Positions 1 through 12,430 of a stretch of 64,000 bases of DNA are shown here, piece by piece (the stretch's first letter is position 1; every line of letters starts with the position of its first letter). The DNA is from Plutella xylostella (Eukaryota; Arthropoda; Insecta; Lepidoptera; Plutellidae), in assembly GCF_932276165.1 (NCBI RefSeq), contig NC_063987.1:7192001-7256000 (forward strand), given 5' to 3'. Made by a program: the position numbers and the translations under genes. The notes under the pieces are model-generated. The model was not told the origin of the DNA. It searched no databases and worked only from the letters and a program-made list of their open reading frames with translations.

Positions 1-690
1 TAGAACTATTCACAGAATACTTAGCACTATCCCAAGCCACATGCAGTCTGAGCCTCGGAAGGATGGCTCGCGCTACCACCCGACATTTAATCACAACTAG
101 TGAGTTCTTATTCTGAGTTTAGTACTCTTTGCTCTCTATGTAATTTTTGACAGTTGGTACACTGCGTTTTCACGCCATCTATCGGCTTACCCAAAAGCTC
201 AACTGACAGCTGTCAAGGAAAACGGCTCATTGAAGTCAAATTGAAGTCATCTTTAATCTATGGTTGAAAATCTCCCATTAGCGGCACTACTAATATACCG
301 GGTTTTAAGATGAATGCGTTTGAGCGGGAAATAGGGGTTAGTACTAGTCTAACCAAGCACGTTTTTAAGAAAAAAAACACCTTAGAACCTTAGAACCCGA
401 TTAACTTTGTGTTGTTCATATATGCAAACCACAAACCATCACTGCCAGGTATCTTAGCCATGATATAAGGGTTTAAGATGATCATACCATTTTACTTTCC
501 AGAGTGAGCAAGTATGCCAAGGAATATACGAAAGCGCCTGGTGGCAACACTGCGTGCCTTCGCGTAAGAGCATTTTGCTGTTGGGCGGGCAGTTACGCAA
601 AAGAATAGTATTCACTGCTGGACCATTCGCTACGCTTACCATACCCACGTTTATAACGGTAACATAAAATTACCATATACAATAACGCAT
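1..690. other. No gene seen
   Basis: AT-rich DNA without recognised genes or repeats; short ORFs only. Confidence 0.6.
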
Positions 691-693
691 ATA

Positions 694-908
694 CAATCAC
701 GGGCAATGAAAAAGTTTCACTCACAAAATGCCGACACCAAACAACCTTAATTTTCCAAACATTTTATTTTATATTTTAACAAAATATTACCGTTTTTAGT
801 TGGTATAAGTAATATCCGGATGCTCTGTTAAAAGTACTTCAATGTTGCAGAATATGTCATTAAGCTAGCCTTTTCCGGTTTGAAGAACCTTTTCATTGCC
901 CGTTAGTG
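694..908. repeat. CACTCACGRGCAATG-family MITE
   Basis: Ends CAATCACGGGCAATGAAAAA and CTTTTCATTGCCCGTTAGTG, flanked by TA. 215 bp, AT-rich, non-coding. Confidence 0.85.
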
Positions 909-910
909 TA

Positions 911-3685
911 TAATAATGCAATTTTACGTCTTATTAATAATCTGGTTCTATTTTTAACTCAATTTTGGCAACACCAACACAATGTTATATTTTATATTTA
1001 TTTTGACGTATGTTTGAAGAATTTCACACTCACACACACACACTCAATTACTTACTTGCAGCTTAAACCATTGAACATGCTTTCAGAGTAATCTGCTGTT
1101 ATAATTGTCCTTAATTGTAAATATATCAGTTTTTATTAATATGATTCCAGGCTTCAGACAACACATTATACATTTTCACATAATTCAAATTAAATTATTT
1201 AACACAAAACTTACATACCTACATAATACTTACGTAGTACATATATCATTGTTATCATATTCTTTTTTTTATTTTTAGGTGATGAAGGGTGCTTATAGCT
1301 ACTACACACTATTAAGCAAGAAAGAGAAGTAACTGTGGCTATGAAAATACATAATTATTATGTACACAACAAATATTTTAGTGTGGTTATTACTTTAATG
1401 TCATGTATTAACTTATCTTGTATCGCACGGGTGGTAAGCACTTTTTTGAAATTTCGACGATGATTAATGCAATCGCCAGTATTTGGTTATAGGATTAAGG
1501 TAAATATATTATATCCTAGTGAATTCAATGAAAGTGATCTTTTATTTTTTCTCATATTAAGTTCCCGACTGGTTGAAAATATTTAAACGTATGTGTTTGT
1601 TGTGACATTGTATCTAACTGAGAGATATTCTTAGTAGAAACATGGTCAAACAAATATAGACAATAAGCTAAACCAGTGAAGCTTGTAAGGTAATGTAATG
1701 ATCAAACCATCATTTGAAGACAATTTACCGCTTCATTGACCACTTTTGTGTGAATCTAATTGAATTTAGAAATATCATTTAAATCATAAATAAGTATATC
1801 AATACAATTAAATTATATTGTATTTGAATTATTTGACATACTTAGTGCCAATTTCTCGATTCTCGGTTAGAGCATAACCAGGGAGTGGTGGTTAACTTTT
1901 GACACATCTTTCATGAATTTTATATGGAGATGACGTTTAATCAATCCCTGTCGGTTAGATAACCGACAATGGAGAAATTGGCACTTAGGCACCTAATTAA
2001 TTATCAATTAGGTTGTCAATCTTGATGTCCGAAATCTTAAAAGGCAGCAGTGGCTAGTCGCCATATATAATAATTATATTGTCAATTTTCAAGTAGCTGA
2101 TAGTATTTTATTATAATGAAATAAAATTGGGACAATTCTTACCACTTTTGGCTTTCGTCACGCACGTTAGTTTGTGTGTGGGATCAACGGCGTCCCACTC
2201 TGCGGTCTGTTCCATCGGCACGTGCCTAATTTAGATTTTCCTGTCAGCAGGTTCGAGAAATGGTGTAAAAAGGGTGTCCTCTACGGAATATACCTTTCAT
2301 TTCAACCCTTTGCTAAAAGGAAATATCATGTACACATGTTCCGACCCTAAACAGCCTCAGGAGATGCAGTCAGAATATTGGAAAGAAAATTATGGCAGGG
2401 TCAAGGTTGTTATACCACTTTTTTTAAACCTGTGGCGTTACGACCAACGAAAATTAACAATCCTTAACCAACGTCATCTGATGCAACTTGTATGGATCTG
2501 ACAAAATGTTTGATTGACGAGCGACTCTGCTTAAGGATTGTTAATTGCTAATGTGTCTGTGGTGGTACGGTAGGGTTTATAGGATGACCACACGGTATTT
2601 AACTGGGCTAAACGTCTGTTAAAGTGTGTCTAGTTTGTATGTCCCCGTATTTTTTTTATTTTATAAGAGCTGGTCGCAATATTGATAAGACACGACTTCA
2701 CTTAAACTGTATGAGGTATAAAGTATACGAGTCGAGATACACGAAGACGAATTATTATGTAAATGATCCTGTAACGCAACTATAATTAGTCTAGTTTACT
2801 ATAGGAGAAAATGGTTTGCGCTGTTTTTTTTTTTAATAATCATTATAACCTGCCGATGTTGACCGGGGCGGAGAATTTTGAATAGAAACTTACTTAGATA
2901 TATGGTAAATTTAATTGTTATTAGGTATATTCATTTTGAATGACATGTACAACTAGAATAGACTTCACAGGTGGTGGTTTTCAATGACCAAAATATAGCT
3001 AAGACAAACCATTCCGGTTTAATGGCGCTGTCAAACAAAATTGAAAATATCCATGTTTTTTATAAATAAAAAACTTTAAAAAAACTTAAATCAATCAGTA
3101 CCTACGTTACAAAGACGTTGCAAACGAGGAGTTTAAAAAGGGTTTTGAAAGTTGGTTCTCTCTGGAGACACCAAGAATGTTAATAAGGCAGAAATCAATG
3201 GATTGAAATTTTCGAGAGCATGTACCTATATAAAATCGACTCTGACCATTATATCAGTAATGTGAATTTGGCAAACCAACCATAGTTGGCTGAGGCGTCT
3301 AGTAAACACAACAAATTCAGCTGTTACACTAAAAAAACCCACCTTGTACAAAGTGAAGAAGGACCCTGTCTTTACCGATTTCCAAGCTTCATTTCACTTT
3401 TTGCTTCGGTTGTGTCTCGTCACAAAGTCTTTTGTTACCTCACTCACTTTGATATGAGTATGGGACGCCCGAGATAAGGAAAAAATATTTACTAACACTA
3501 AGTCTTGTCTTTACTCACTCGCTTTTTTTAATGAAACGCTTCAGTTTACTTTCAGGTCAAGTAACACAATAATTATTATCATCACCATCCAATTAAGTAA
3601 ATTACTTTTTGGAATTCTTTAAGTAACTATGAAATACATTTCGTTATCAATAAAGGGACCTACAGATCCAATAAACCCTTTTCAA
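911..3685. other. Intergenic, one MITE only
   Basis: A short CA run (1027-1046) and the MITE at 1845-1984. The remainder holds short ORFs with no family signature. Confidence 0.6.
1845..1984. repeat. PIF/Harbinger-type MITE with TTA TSD
   Basis: Ends GTGCCAATTTCTC and GAGAAATTGGCAC, with CGGTTA and TAACCG inside the arms. Flanked by TTA on both sides (1842-1844, 1985-1987). Confidence 0.8.
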
Positions 3686-3696
3686 TATGAGGGGAA

Positions 3697-3955
3697 AAAA
3701 AAACACGCACTCACGCCTTGTACTAATGTACTCCCTTGCGGGGTAGGCAGAGGTGCATTGCTGCACCCACTTATCGCCAGAGTGATATGTTAGTCCCAAT
3801 GTAATAGGGGGCGGGCCTATTGCCATTTTACGGGCACATCCAAGACCCGAGAACAAATATCTGTGTTTAAACAAATATCTGCCCCAGCCGGGAATCGAAC
3901 CCGGGACGATCGGCTCAGTAGTCAGGGTCACTAACCACTACGCCATTCGGTCGTC
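3697..3955 (-). mobile_element. tRNA-derived SINE with 11-bp TSD
   Basis: Flanked by TATGAGGGGAA (3686-3696, 3956-3966). On the minus strand the head GACGACCGAATGGCGTAGTG carries the A box and GGGTTCGATTCCCGGCTGGG the B box. The body is as in 62482-62723. Confidence 0.9.
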
Positions 3956-4095
3956 TATGAGGGGAAGTCTTGAAATAAATATTGAAATACAAAATCTCAT
4001 GTAACTTTCATTCTGTAAATATCTAGACTGGACCCTAGATGACAGATTTACATTTTGTTCCATACGAATTTATCTTGAAAACATGTACTAACGTA

Positions 4096-4368
4096 TACAG
4101 GGTGGTCCAAAGTGTGACGTCCAAAGGAAAATGATTGATTTCTTAAGTCAAGGGTTAGCCAAATTAACCCCATGTATTTTCAGCAATTGTTAGTAGTTTA
4201 GGAGTTATGATTTTTTTTACTAATTTTCTACGAAAATCGACCTGAGTGGATTAATTATTTTTTTGGATAACTTTTTTTAACAATTTTTTATTTTTGTGTC
4301 ATCTTCTTAAATTGTTCTTTTAACCATAAAAGTTTCACAGCTTCCTAGCCAACAGCCACCATCCTGTA
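4096..4368. repeat. TACAGGGTG-type MITE
   Basis: Starts TACAGGGTGGTCCAAAGTG and ends CAGCCACCATCCTGTA; short imperfect TIR, AT-rich centre, non-coding. Confidence 0.5.
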
Positions 4369-4727
4369 TAACATAATATACTTAATACTTATCAAAGTAT
4401 CTGATACGTTGGAAAATTTTACTGTTCATAAATTAAGTAGGTACAATGTTCAAAGTAATTAAAGACAAGAAAGTTTTAACTTGTTTGTACGTAATTCCGA
4501 TATCACTTGACTTTGATAATATTTTAATCAATTACTTAACAAACTTATTGTTTGTGAGTGTAAACATTCGAGTAAGGTACTGAAAGTACCTCATTACATA
4601 ATTAACTCACTTTACAAAAGTTTTCGGTAACAAACAGAGCATTTTGCCAGTCCTGAAATTAAACAATATACGTACCTATACAAGTATATAAAGTTTTAAT
4701 GTGATCTGAAAAATATATATTTTAGTA

Positions 4728-4890
4728 TACAGGGTTATTTGCAAGTCGAAGTAATCCTTTCAGGAGGTGATAGACGAAAGCATTTCCAGTCGATTGAACC
4801 CTATAATGCATAATCCGAAACTTAACCATTTCTAAGATATTAAAAAAAAAAAATGCCAAATTTGTATGCTTAAAAACGAAAATATCAAAA
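4728..4890 (+). repeat. Dispersed repeat beginning TACAGGGTT, also at 10090
   Basis: AAGCATTTCCAGTCGATTGA, then ACCC.ATAATGCAT.ATCCGAAA is shared with 10090-10210, directly preceding the Tc1-like element. Confidence 0.6.
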
Positions 4891-4895
4891 AACTA

Positions 4896-6541
4896 CACTC
4901 GCGAGCAACCAAATCGACTCAAGCCTTCACGGCGCACATATACATTGATTTTCCTAAAACGATAAATGGTAAATATAAAAGTGATATGTCATTCGAAAGC
5001 TGAAGAATTAGGCTTTCAATTAAGATCAATACCATAAAAAAAAACTAAGCGCAGATTTAATGACGCATTTTAATTGCCCGTCAGTGTTAATTACCTCATT
5101 AGGAATCCACGCCTTGCGCTACCTGATCCCGCTATAAAACCTTTCCACATCCGGTGTACCTTATCAGTCGCTTGTTGCAAGTTGACCGGTACACATCTCG
5201 TTGCATTGTATTCCTTGTTTTCGCAAACCCATGGATACCACACCAGAAGAAGCTGCTCAAGTTGTTGCCTTGCTGCAACAAGGGTTAAGTCAGCGAGCAG
5301 TCGCTGCCCAGCTCCACTTGAGCCAGTCTGCTGTATCCCGAGTATACAGACGGTTCCAAGAGACTGGTGCCTTCAATCGAAGACCAAGAACGGGCCGCCA
5401 CCGCTGCACTTCAGAGAGAGACGACCGCTTCATTGTCTCAACCTCGCTGCGCAATCGACACCTTACGGGCGTTGATGTGCAGCAAGAACTGAGACGTGTA
5501 CGACAAGTGGCTGTCAGCGAGTGGACAGTGAGAAGACGCTTGAAGGAAGCCAACTTGACACCAAAAAGACCTGCATCAGGCCCCAAATTGACTGCAGGCC
5601 ACCGACAAGCGCGTCTTCAGTTTGCTCGAGAGCATCTCGATTGGAGCATTGCGCAATGGCGGTCGGTCCTGTTTACTGATGAGTGCAGAGTGTGTCTGCA
5701 TGGCAGTGACAGGAGAGGCCGGGTCTACCGGCGTCCGGGGGAACGATTTGCCCAATGTTGTTTCGCTGAAACAGTAGCATATGGCGGCGGTTCCTGCATG
5801 ATGTGGGCTGGTATTTCTCTAGAGGGAAAAACCGCACTTGTTTTCGTGCCTGGAGGCGGCCGAGGAGGCGGGTTAACAGCTGATCGGTACATCACCGACA
5901 TTCTACTCGGTCATGTTGTGCCCTATGCAGAATTTGTCGGTGAAGACTTCGTGCTAATGCACGACAATGCCCGCTGCCACACGGCACGAGTCAGTCGGCA
6001 GTTTCTGAGAGAGAAGGAATTGCGCACGATGGACTGGCCTGCGCTCAGTCCTGACCTGAATCCCATCGAACACTTATGGGACGAGCTCAAAAGAAGAGTT
6101 CGGGCCAGGAATCCAGTCCCTGCAAGCGTGGACGAGCTGAAGACAGCTTTATTAGAGGAGTGGGACGGCATTCCTCAGGAAACTGTCAAAAAGTTGATAA
6201 GGTCTATGAGAAACAGGCTGCAGGCTGTAATTAGGGCAAGAGGGGGCAATACAAAGTATTGATTTAAATAAATAAATTTTTATCTTAACATTTTTTGTTT
6301 AATTTGTATAATACGATACCCATACCCTTTTTTCCTAAATTCCCGTTTTTCCTACAATTGCGTTCAGACATCATTTATTTCAAAAATGATGAATGGATTT
6401 CAATAATAATGATATCAAATTAAAGCTGACATCTTAAGCTTTTAAATGACATATCATTTTTATTATTTCTATTCATAATTTTACTTGTATTAATGTATGT
6501 TTGCGCCGTCAAGGCTTGAGTCGATTTGGTTGCTCGCGAGG
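4896..6541 (+). mobile_element. Tc1-like DNA transposon (DD34E), intact transposase
   Basis: Bounded by TA (4894-4895, 6542-6543). Long inverted ends of about 130 bp start CACTCGCGAGCAACCAAATC on the left. The right end matches in complement but lacks one base near its tip (CTCGCGAGG before TA). The inner part of the arms shares GATATGTCATT and AAAGCT blocks. One uninterrupted transposase gene lies inside. Confidence 0.92.
5231..6262 (+). CDS. Tc1-family transposase (343 aa)
   Basis: Start is ATG at 5231 (ACCCATGG); the frame is open from upstream but has no earlier ATG. The N-terminal HTH, EEAAQVVALLQQGLSQRAVA, is followed by a second HTH-like domain with RPRTGRHR linker and SEWTVRRRLKEANL. 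The catalytic triad is VLFTDECRV (D), FVLMHDNARCH (D) and SPDLNPIEHLWDELK (E), with exactly 34 residues between the last two acidic residues, i.e. DD34E. It cuts and pastes the element at TA sites. The length is typical of Tc1 transposases (about 340). No stops or frameshifts, so it could be active. Confidence 0.94.
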   Translation: MDTTPEEAAQVVALLQQGLSQRAVAAQLHLSQSAVSRVYRRFQETGAFNRRPRTGRHRCTSERDDRFIVSTSLRNRHLTGVDVQQELRRVRQVAVSEWTVRRRLKEANLTPKRPASGPKLTAGHRQARLQFAREHLDWSIAQWRSVLFTDECRVCLHGSDRRGRVYRRPGERFAQCCFAETVAYGGGSCMMWAGISLEGKTALVFVPGGGRGGGLTADRYITDILLGHVVPYAEFVGEDFVLMHDNARCHTARVSRQFLREKELRTMDWPALSPDLNPIEHLWDELKRRVRARNPVPASVDELKTALLEEWDGIPQETVKKLIRSMRNRLQAVIRARGGNTKY

Positions 6542-6543
6542 TA

Positions 6544-8440
6544 GACATGTATCAATTTTTTTTTGGGTTGTTTTGCGTAAGTCATACCTTAATATCTATG
6601 AAATAATCAAATGTGCATTATTAAACTGAAATTAGACACAATACTTTTAAAAAAATAGAGCATTCAAGTTACCACTTTTGTATCGCCCTTTATGTTTTGA
6701 CACCCCTTCTTTTGATGCTGGTGAAGTAAAGCACTAGACGTTCTCTAGGTTAACCTAAGATTTACCACCAAACTTCCCAATCTCACAACCAGATATCCAT
6801 ATTCTTGTTTACAAAGCCATAACTTTGCTCTCCGTTCAGTCATGCATAAAAAAACACGTCGAAGAGATAAATCTCTCTGATCTCCCCACATAGGTGGAGG
6901 TGGGTCCAAACTCCGGATGTAGTAGCAAACAAACAGCGCGAACAAACACGGTCGTTACTCTAATCACGTTACCTACGGAACTCTAAAAACCTGGAGTACA
7001 CTCCGCCGTTTTATTTGATTGGTTCCCGCTTAATTGCTTGATTCGTTCTCCGCTGGGTCTGCTGAAAGTTTCAATAATACCGATGGCTGTTCGTATACGA
7101 TTTTGACACATAAAAGTTTAGATCTGTCAAAATCGTTGTTTCAAACGCACATACATACTGAAATGATAATGATAGGTGCTGCTATCATTATCATTTATAA
7201 TGTTCTAATTAAATGAAAATGTCTAAATATGATGCTACTTCAGTATGTCTGTGCGTTTTAACCAACACAAATAACTATAGCTATAGAGCTTCCACTATGT
7301 TATTAAATTTTTGACGTTTCCTTATGTCTGGTAAGTAAAGTTCGTTTTCCTTTGTAATTGTCAAATATGTATGGGATTTCAAATGCCTACAAACCAATAA
7401 TATACCTAATAATCAGAGTAGAGAGAATAAATTAAAAAGCGTAGGAAAATTAATTTTGCCGTTACTTATTCACGATTGTATCTATAGATTAAAATAATAC
7501 CTAGTTTTAATTTGGTAGAAAAAGTACAAAATAATAGATCCGACTGTACCATCACATTGATTTCTGTTGTTGTTTGCAAGTTTAAGAAAATTGATATAAA
7601 TCAGATAAAAAGTTTTCCGTTCCAAGTCAGATAGGTGGTTTTATTCCTTATTGGTAAAAAAAACATGCGTAAAAGGACAAACCAAAATTGGAGCATGGCA
7701 TACAGTGAACAAATGAGATAAATACACCCACGAGCAATGAAAAAGATCCACTCACAAAATTCCCAATGAAAAAGATCCACTCAAAAAACCCCAATTTTTT
7801 TAATAATTTTAATTCAAAATTTTAACTCTATTCATATTTTTTATTGGTAATATTCTGATGCGCTATGAACTGTAGTCATTAAGCTAGCCTTATCCGTTTA
7901 AAAGTAATTTGCTGCTATTGTTACTGGAACTTTTTGATTACGGGAAATGATGAAAATGGACAAACACATGATCTTGACTATGTGTAAATATATGTAGTTA
8001 GCAAAAACTGTGATTTATATTGCCGAGTAAGCCAATATTTGCTCAGACAGAGAGACTACACTAATTCGGGTGTTATTTCACGTACAATAAAATGGACTAA
8101 ACTGGGCTACTGCGATTTACAAATTACAATGAATCAAATTATCGGAATACCAATTTCTAGGTAGAAATATGAAGGCTTGATGTTAGGGTTTTTCTGAAAT
8201 TTCATAACTATTATTAAATTTTAATTATCTTTATTAAGTATAAAATTTATAAAAAACTACTTTACAGTGAAAAGCAAAGTAAAGTTCGTTACTCGGTTAC
8301 TTTATTGTCCTATCGTTTTCGATTGATGTAATAAATAATAACTAAACATAATATTATAGTCAATATTTTAGTGATAAATCCATTACTACCACAGAGTTAA
8401 TCTGATAAACTATAAATTACACCTACTTCTCGTCTTACGT
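6544..8440. other. No gene seen
   Basis: AT-rich, with only the MITE at 7725-7946. The short ORFs show no conserved signature. Confidence 0.6.
7725..7946. repeat. CACTCACGRGCAATG-family MITE, diverged
   Basis: Left end CACCCACGAGCAATGAAAAA after TA, with its first 40 bp partly repeated. The right end GGAACTTTTTGATTACGGG is eroded. Confidence 0.65.
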
Positions 8441-8523
8441 GTACAGGATGAACGGCACATGGGCCCAAAAAATATATTCAGTAAAGAAAGAAAATAATTT
8501 CTCTGACCATGAGCAGAACGCCC

Positions 8524-9176
8524 TGTATATGTCGCAGGCAACTGGTTTAATCTCCTGTTTGATTGAACCACTAGCCCGTTCATTGGATGGCGCTGTTCAG
8601 TTGTATGACTAGGCCGAACGTTGATTGTACAAGCGTCACAAAACGTCCAACTAGTTAGCTGACTTAAAATCAGTCAGGTGGTGAATGAAACAAATATGGC
8701 GTCTAACAGCTAACAGCTGACACAAAAAGCACCTATATTGTTAGTTTTTTGCAAATAAATTAGCTTTAAAGTGCGTTATTTGTGTTAAAATAGTGTGACA
8801 ACATGGATTTACCTATTATCACGCCGCGGGCGGATAGTTTCAAAGAAAAAAAGTGGCGAAACTGGATAATTATGAACAACAATATGAAGGTACGTTTATT
8901 GTTATTGTTTAGTTAATTTGTGAGATAAGAGCTTTGTAACATAGTCTTTTTGTTGACTCTTGTCTGGTGATGTTCACCCTAACCAGACATTACAAAGTTG
9001 CTATACTATATCCCATTCAACGACTTCGCTGAATGACGTTCAGTCAAGACGTCGAACGTTACAATCAACGACTTGACGAGTTGTCCTTTAGTCATACAAC
9101 TGAATAGCGCCATCCAATGAACGGGCTAGTGGTTCAATCAAACAGGAGATTAAACCAGTTGCCTGCGACATATACA
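8524..9176. mobile_element. TIR element with 87-bp ends and an embedded exon-like ORF
   Basis: 653 bp. The ends TGTATATGTCGCAGGCAACT... are inverted copies identical over about 87 bp except one base. The centre includes a short ORF with a good start context ending at a splice donor. No clear target duplication. It looks like an internally deleted DNA transposon; superfamily unknown. Confidence 0.75.
8803..8889 (+). pseudogene. Exon-like ORF inside the TIR element
   Basis: ATG in context GACAACATGG, 29 codons (MDLPIITPRADSFKEKKWRN...), ending exactly at AAG|GTACGT, a strong splice donor. No acceptor or second exon is evident before the right TIR. Probably the surviving first exon of the parent element's transposase or accessory gene. 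The protein family was not recognised. Confidence 0.4.
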
Positions 9177-9239
9177 TGTGGTGTTGTATATTGTTAATTA
9201 TATGTACCAATATGTGTTTGTTAATAAATAAATAAAACA

Positions 9240-9388
9240 TAAATAATTTCTCTCCTCCGAGGTAGTCTGGAAGAAATTACTCTTAGTAATAAGGCCGCCA
9301 ATTGTTGTGTATTTCTATGTTGTGTATTTCCTCGTGTAATTTATGTGTTTGTGTGCAATAAAGAATTATCTATCTATCTATCTATAAA
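9240..9388 (+). mobile_element. 5'-truncated LINE 3' tail
   Basis: GGTAGTCTGGAAGAAATTAC, CTCTTAGTAATAAGGCCGCC, then GTGCAATAAAGAATTATC and (TATC)n. The 3' UTR type resembles lepidopteran LINE tails; no coding part remains. Confidence 0.6.
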
Positions 9389-9641
9389 GTGGGAGTAGGC
9401 CGGCTGGCCACAGACCTATAAAATTCGTTTCCGTTTACGACTGTCCGAGCCACTTGAAAGAGTCTGATGTTATTTGAAGACTTCTATAAAACTGCCAACA
9501 CGTTATGGGGACGACTGCCTTGAGACACGGGTTATGGACTGTAAAAGCTTATTAGTATTTATTTTTATACATAGGTAAGCTGTAGAAAATAGGATATAAT
9601 ATTATGTGACATAGACAGAAGAAGATTACAGAGGTATACAG

Positions 9642-11367
9642 TTAGTCCAGTCAATAAATGACTCAAAATTAGGTGTAGAGTGCGTGAGCAGGTAACTAAG
9701 CGATTCCTTCAGAAACTTGTTCAGGGGGCTTAGGTTGTTAACATACCAAAAGTCCTGACTCCTAGGTGATGAGCGGGGGGGAGGAGGGGGGATAAAGGTA
9801 CGAATTTTTGGTTTTTAGCTTATATCTCGAAAACGGTGCATCGGAGAGAAATATTTTCAACTAATGAAATAAAGTTCTTAAAATTATCTAAAACTTTTAT
9901 ATGATATGTTTTTTTCTAATTCCTAACCGTTTTCGAGCTATTACCCTCGGAAAAAGTTGAAATTTACAAGAAAAATGTATTCATGTCAAATCATTCATAA
10001 ACATGCATCATATTGTCTAAACCTATTGATAAATGAAAAAAAATTATAGAAAATAAGTTGTAGATTTTTAAATTCCCTTTTAGAATATATACAGGGTGAT
10101 TGGTAAGTCGATGTATTCCTTTAAATGGTTTATAGTCGAAGGCATTTCCAGTCGATTGAACCCCATAATGCATTATCCGAAAGTCAACCATTTCTGAGTT
10201 ATTTAAGTTTTAAGTTTTTTTTATAATTTTGCCAAAATTTATGTTTAAAAGCCAAATATTTTTAAAACTAACCATTTTATTCATACTTTTTTGATTGTTT
10301 TGCATCTGTGACATCGTACTCAACTAATTATAATCATTAAATGCGCAATATTCAACTTAATTTAGACACAGTGCTTCATAATAATTGAAAAATTAAGAAA
10401 ATGTTTCAAAAGGTGAAAAAAAATTGCTTAATTAAAAAAGAATTTTATCTGAAAAAAATTCAGGCACTACAGTTTAAAAACATAGTCAATGTATAAGCTT
10501 TAAAATGACATATTACAATCTAAAATCGATTAAGGTATGACCAAGATATAGCCAAAACAACTACATAGGCGGACAAAATCTCAGTAGGGAAACGAACAAG
10601 ATTTGTTCCAATTTTAAGGCAAAACGTCTTATAACTGGACTTTGTAGAGCTCCGAACCGTTTACTAATTATTGTTCTCCGATAGAGCGGTTCCTCAAAAG
10701 CACAGATCGACGACAAGGTTGCTTCACCAAAATAATGCTTGTCCGATAACACGTTAGCCGAAAGTACCTGTATACATATGCTGGTTAATGTCCAACTCAC
10801 CTAAAGGTACAGATATTTTACTCACACTTAACCTTACTAATTTGGTGAGCTATGTCAGTGACTTTACCAAAATGCAAGTTTAGAATAGCTTTAACTTTAG
10901 GCGGGTTGGACATTGACCAACATATGTAATATATTCTAAAAGGGAATAAAAAAATCGACAACTTCTTTCCTCTTCATTTTTTTCGTTTATGAATTGGTTA
11001 AGGCAATATGATGCAATGTTTATGAATTTTTTGACATGAATACTTTTTCTTGTAAATTTCAATTTTTTCCGAGGGTAATAGCTCGAAAACGGTTAGTAAT
11101 TAGAAAAAAACATATGATACAAAAGTTTTAGGTAATTTTAAGACCTCCATTTTAGTAGTTTATAATATTTCTCTCCGATGCACCGTTTTTGAGATATAAG
11201 CAAAAAACCAAAAATTCGTATCTTTATCCCCCCTCCTCCCCCCCGCTCATCACCTAGGAGTCAGGACTTTTGGTATGTTAACAACCTAAGCCCCCTGAAC
11301 AAGTTTCTGAAGGAATCGCTGAGTTACCTGCTCACGCACTCTACACCTCATTCCTTGACTGGACTAA
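9642..11367. mobile_element. Long-TIR element, arms about 450 bp
   Basis: Left arm 9642-10093, right arm 10922-11367, inverted. Outer ends TTAGTCCAGTCAA; shared blocks GGTGTAGAGTGCGTGAGCAG, GTCCTGACTCCTAGGTGATG and TCGAAAACGG. The centre carries a TACAGGGTG-type repeat (10090) and further inverted pieces (about 10775-10820 against 10880-10930). No transposase ORF. Confidence 0.8.
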
Positions 11368-11557
11368 GTGCTCCAAAATTGATAATGCGCATAGAAATCT
11401 TTGACAGATCGGTTGTTTTCGATTATGTGACACATGATATTGAATCCTATTTCTTTCAAACAAGGTGCAAAATGCAAGTGTTTTTTTTAAGAATCTTACG
11501 ATTTATTGATTCGGGTGTGAAGATCTGCATGTGCATTATTAATTTTAGACAAGTGTA

Positions 11558-11788
11558 CACTCACGGGCAATGAAAAGGTGCCACTGAGGAACGCACCAAA
11601 TTACTCCTAAACGGGAAAGGCTAGCTTAATGAAGCCTTCTGCAACATTGAAGTACATTTAACAGAGCATCAGGATATTATTAACTAAAAACGGTAGTAGG
11701 TATTTAATTTAAAAAAAAATGTTTAAAAAAATTTGGATTGTTTTAGTTCGGCATTCTGTGAGTGGAACTTTTTCATTGCCCGTGAGTG
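11558..11788. repeat. CACTCACGRGCAATG-family MITE, best-preserved ends
   Basis: Ends CACTCACGGGCAATGAAAAG and TTTTTCATTGCCCGTGAGTG, flanked by TA; 231 bp. Confidence 0.88.
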
Positions 11789-12430
11789 TATATTACTTAT
11801 TATAACACGAAAAATAACACATCAAAAAATTTATGATTTTCAAAGATCGGAATGGAATCAAATAATTTGATACGTAAAGGTGAGGAGGTGAGGATCAAAA
11901 TTAACAAATTGAATTAATTGATCGGCGTTTCAGTCGTGAGATCAAAAGGTTACTCGATTTTGCCCTAAAAGTGTCGCGTTTCAAAAGAAAAACCCTTTGA
12001 ATGAATGAGAGCCCATCATTTTGTCTATTATAGAGGTACTTATGGAATGGTATTGATTTAGATATTATTTGACATAATGCGCTGAAAGGTTGTCATAGAT
12101 TTAGGATAAAATTATGAGCAAAGAGAAAATATAATCCGGATACTTACTTGCATATTTTGAAAATGCTTCTGTAATTTTAACTTATTTTTAAGGCAGATCT
12201 TGAGTGTGAAATGCAGTGCTGGGATTGCCTTAATATCCTCGAATATAACTTCAAATTCATGCAAGTCAGATTCAATCAAGTAAGAAACTTTAATAGAAAA
12301 TTTCTAAAAGACTATTCTCATTGAATGAACTCGTTTAAGCAGTTAGATTTCATTATTTGGAAGTTAAATTCAGTCTACGCTGCCAAGTGAAGCCATTTCC
12401 CGACTAACGACGTCTACCGCAGGATGTGCT

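Noticed and set aside
3697..3955. tRNA gene (A and B boxes) at this and the other SINE sites
   Set aside because: The same head recurs with SINE bodies and target duplications, and no acceptor stem closes; these are SINE promoters.
5290..6171. Minus-strand ORFs within the transposase
   Set aside because: Shadows of the well-supported plus-strand DD34E transposase.
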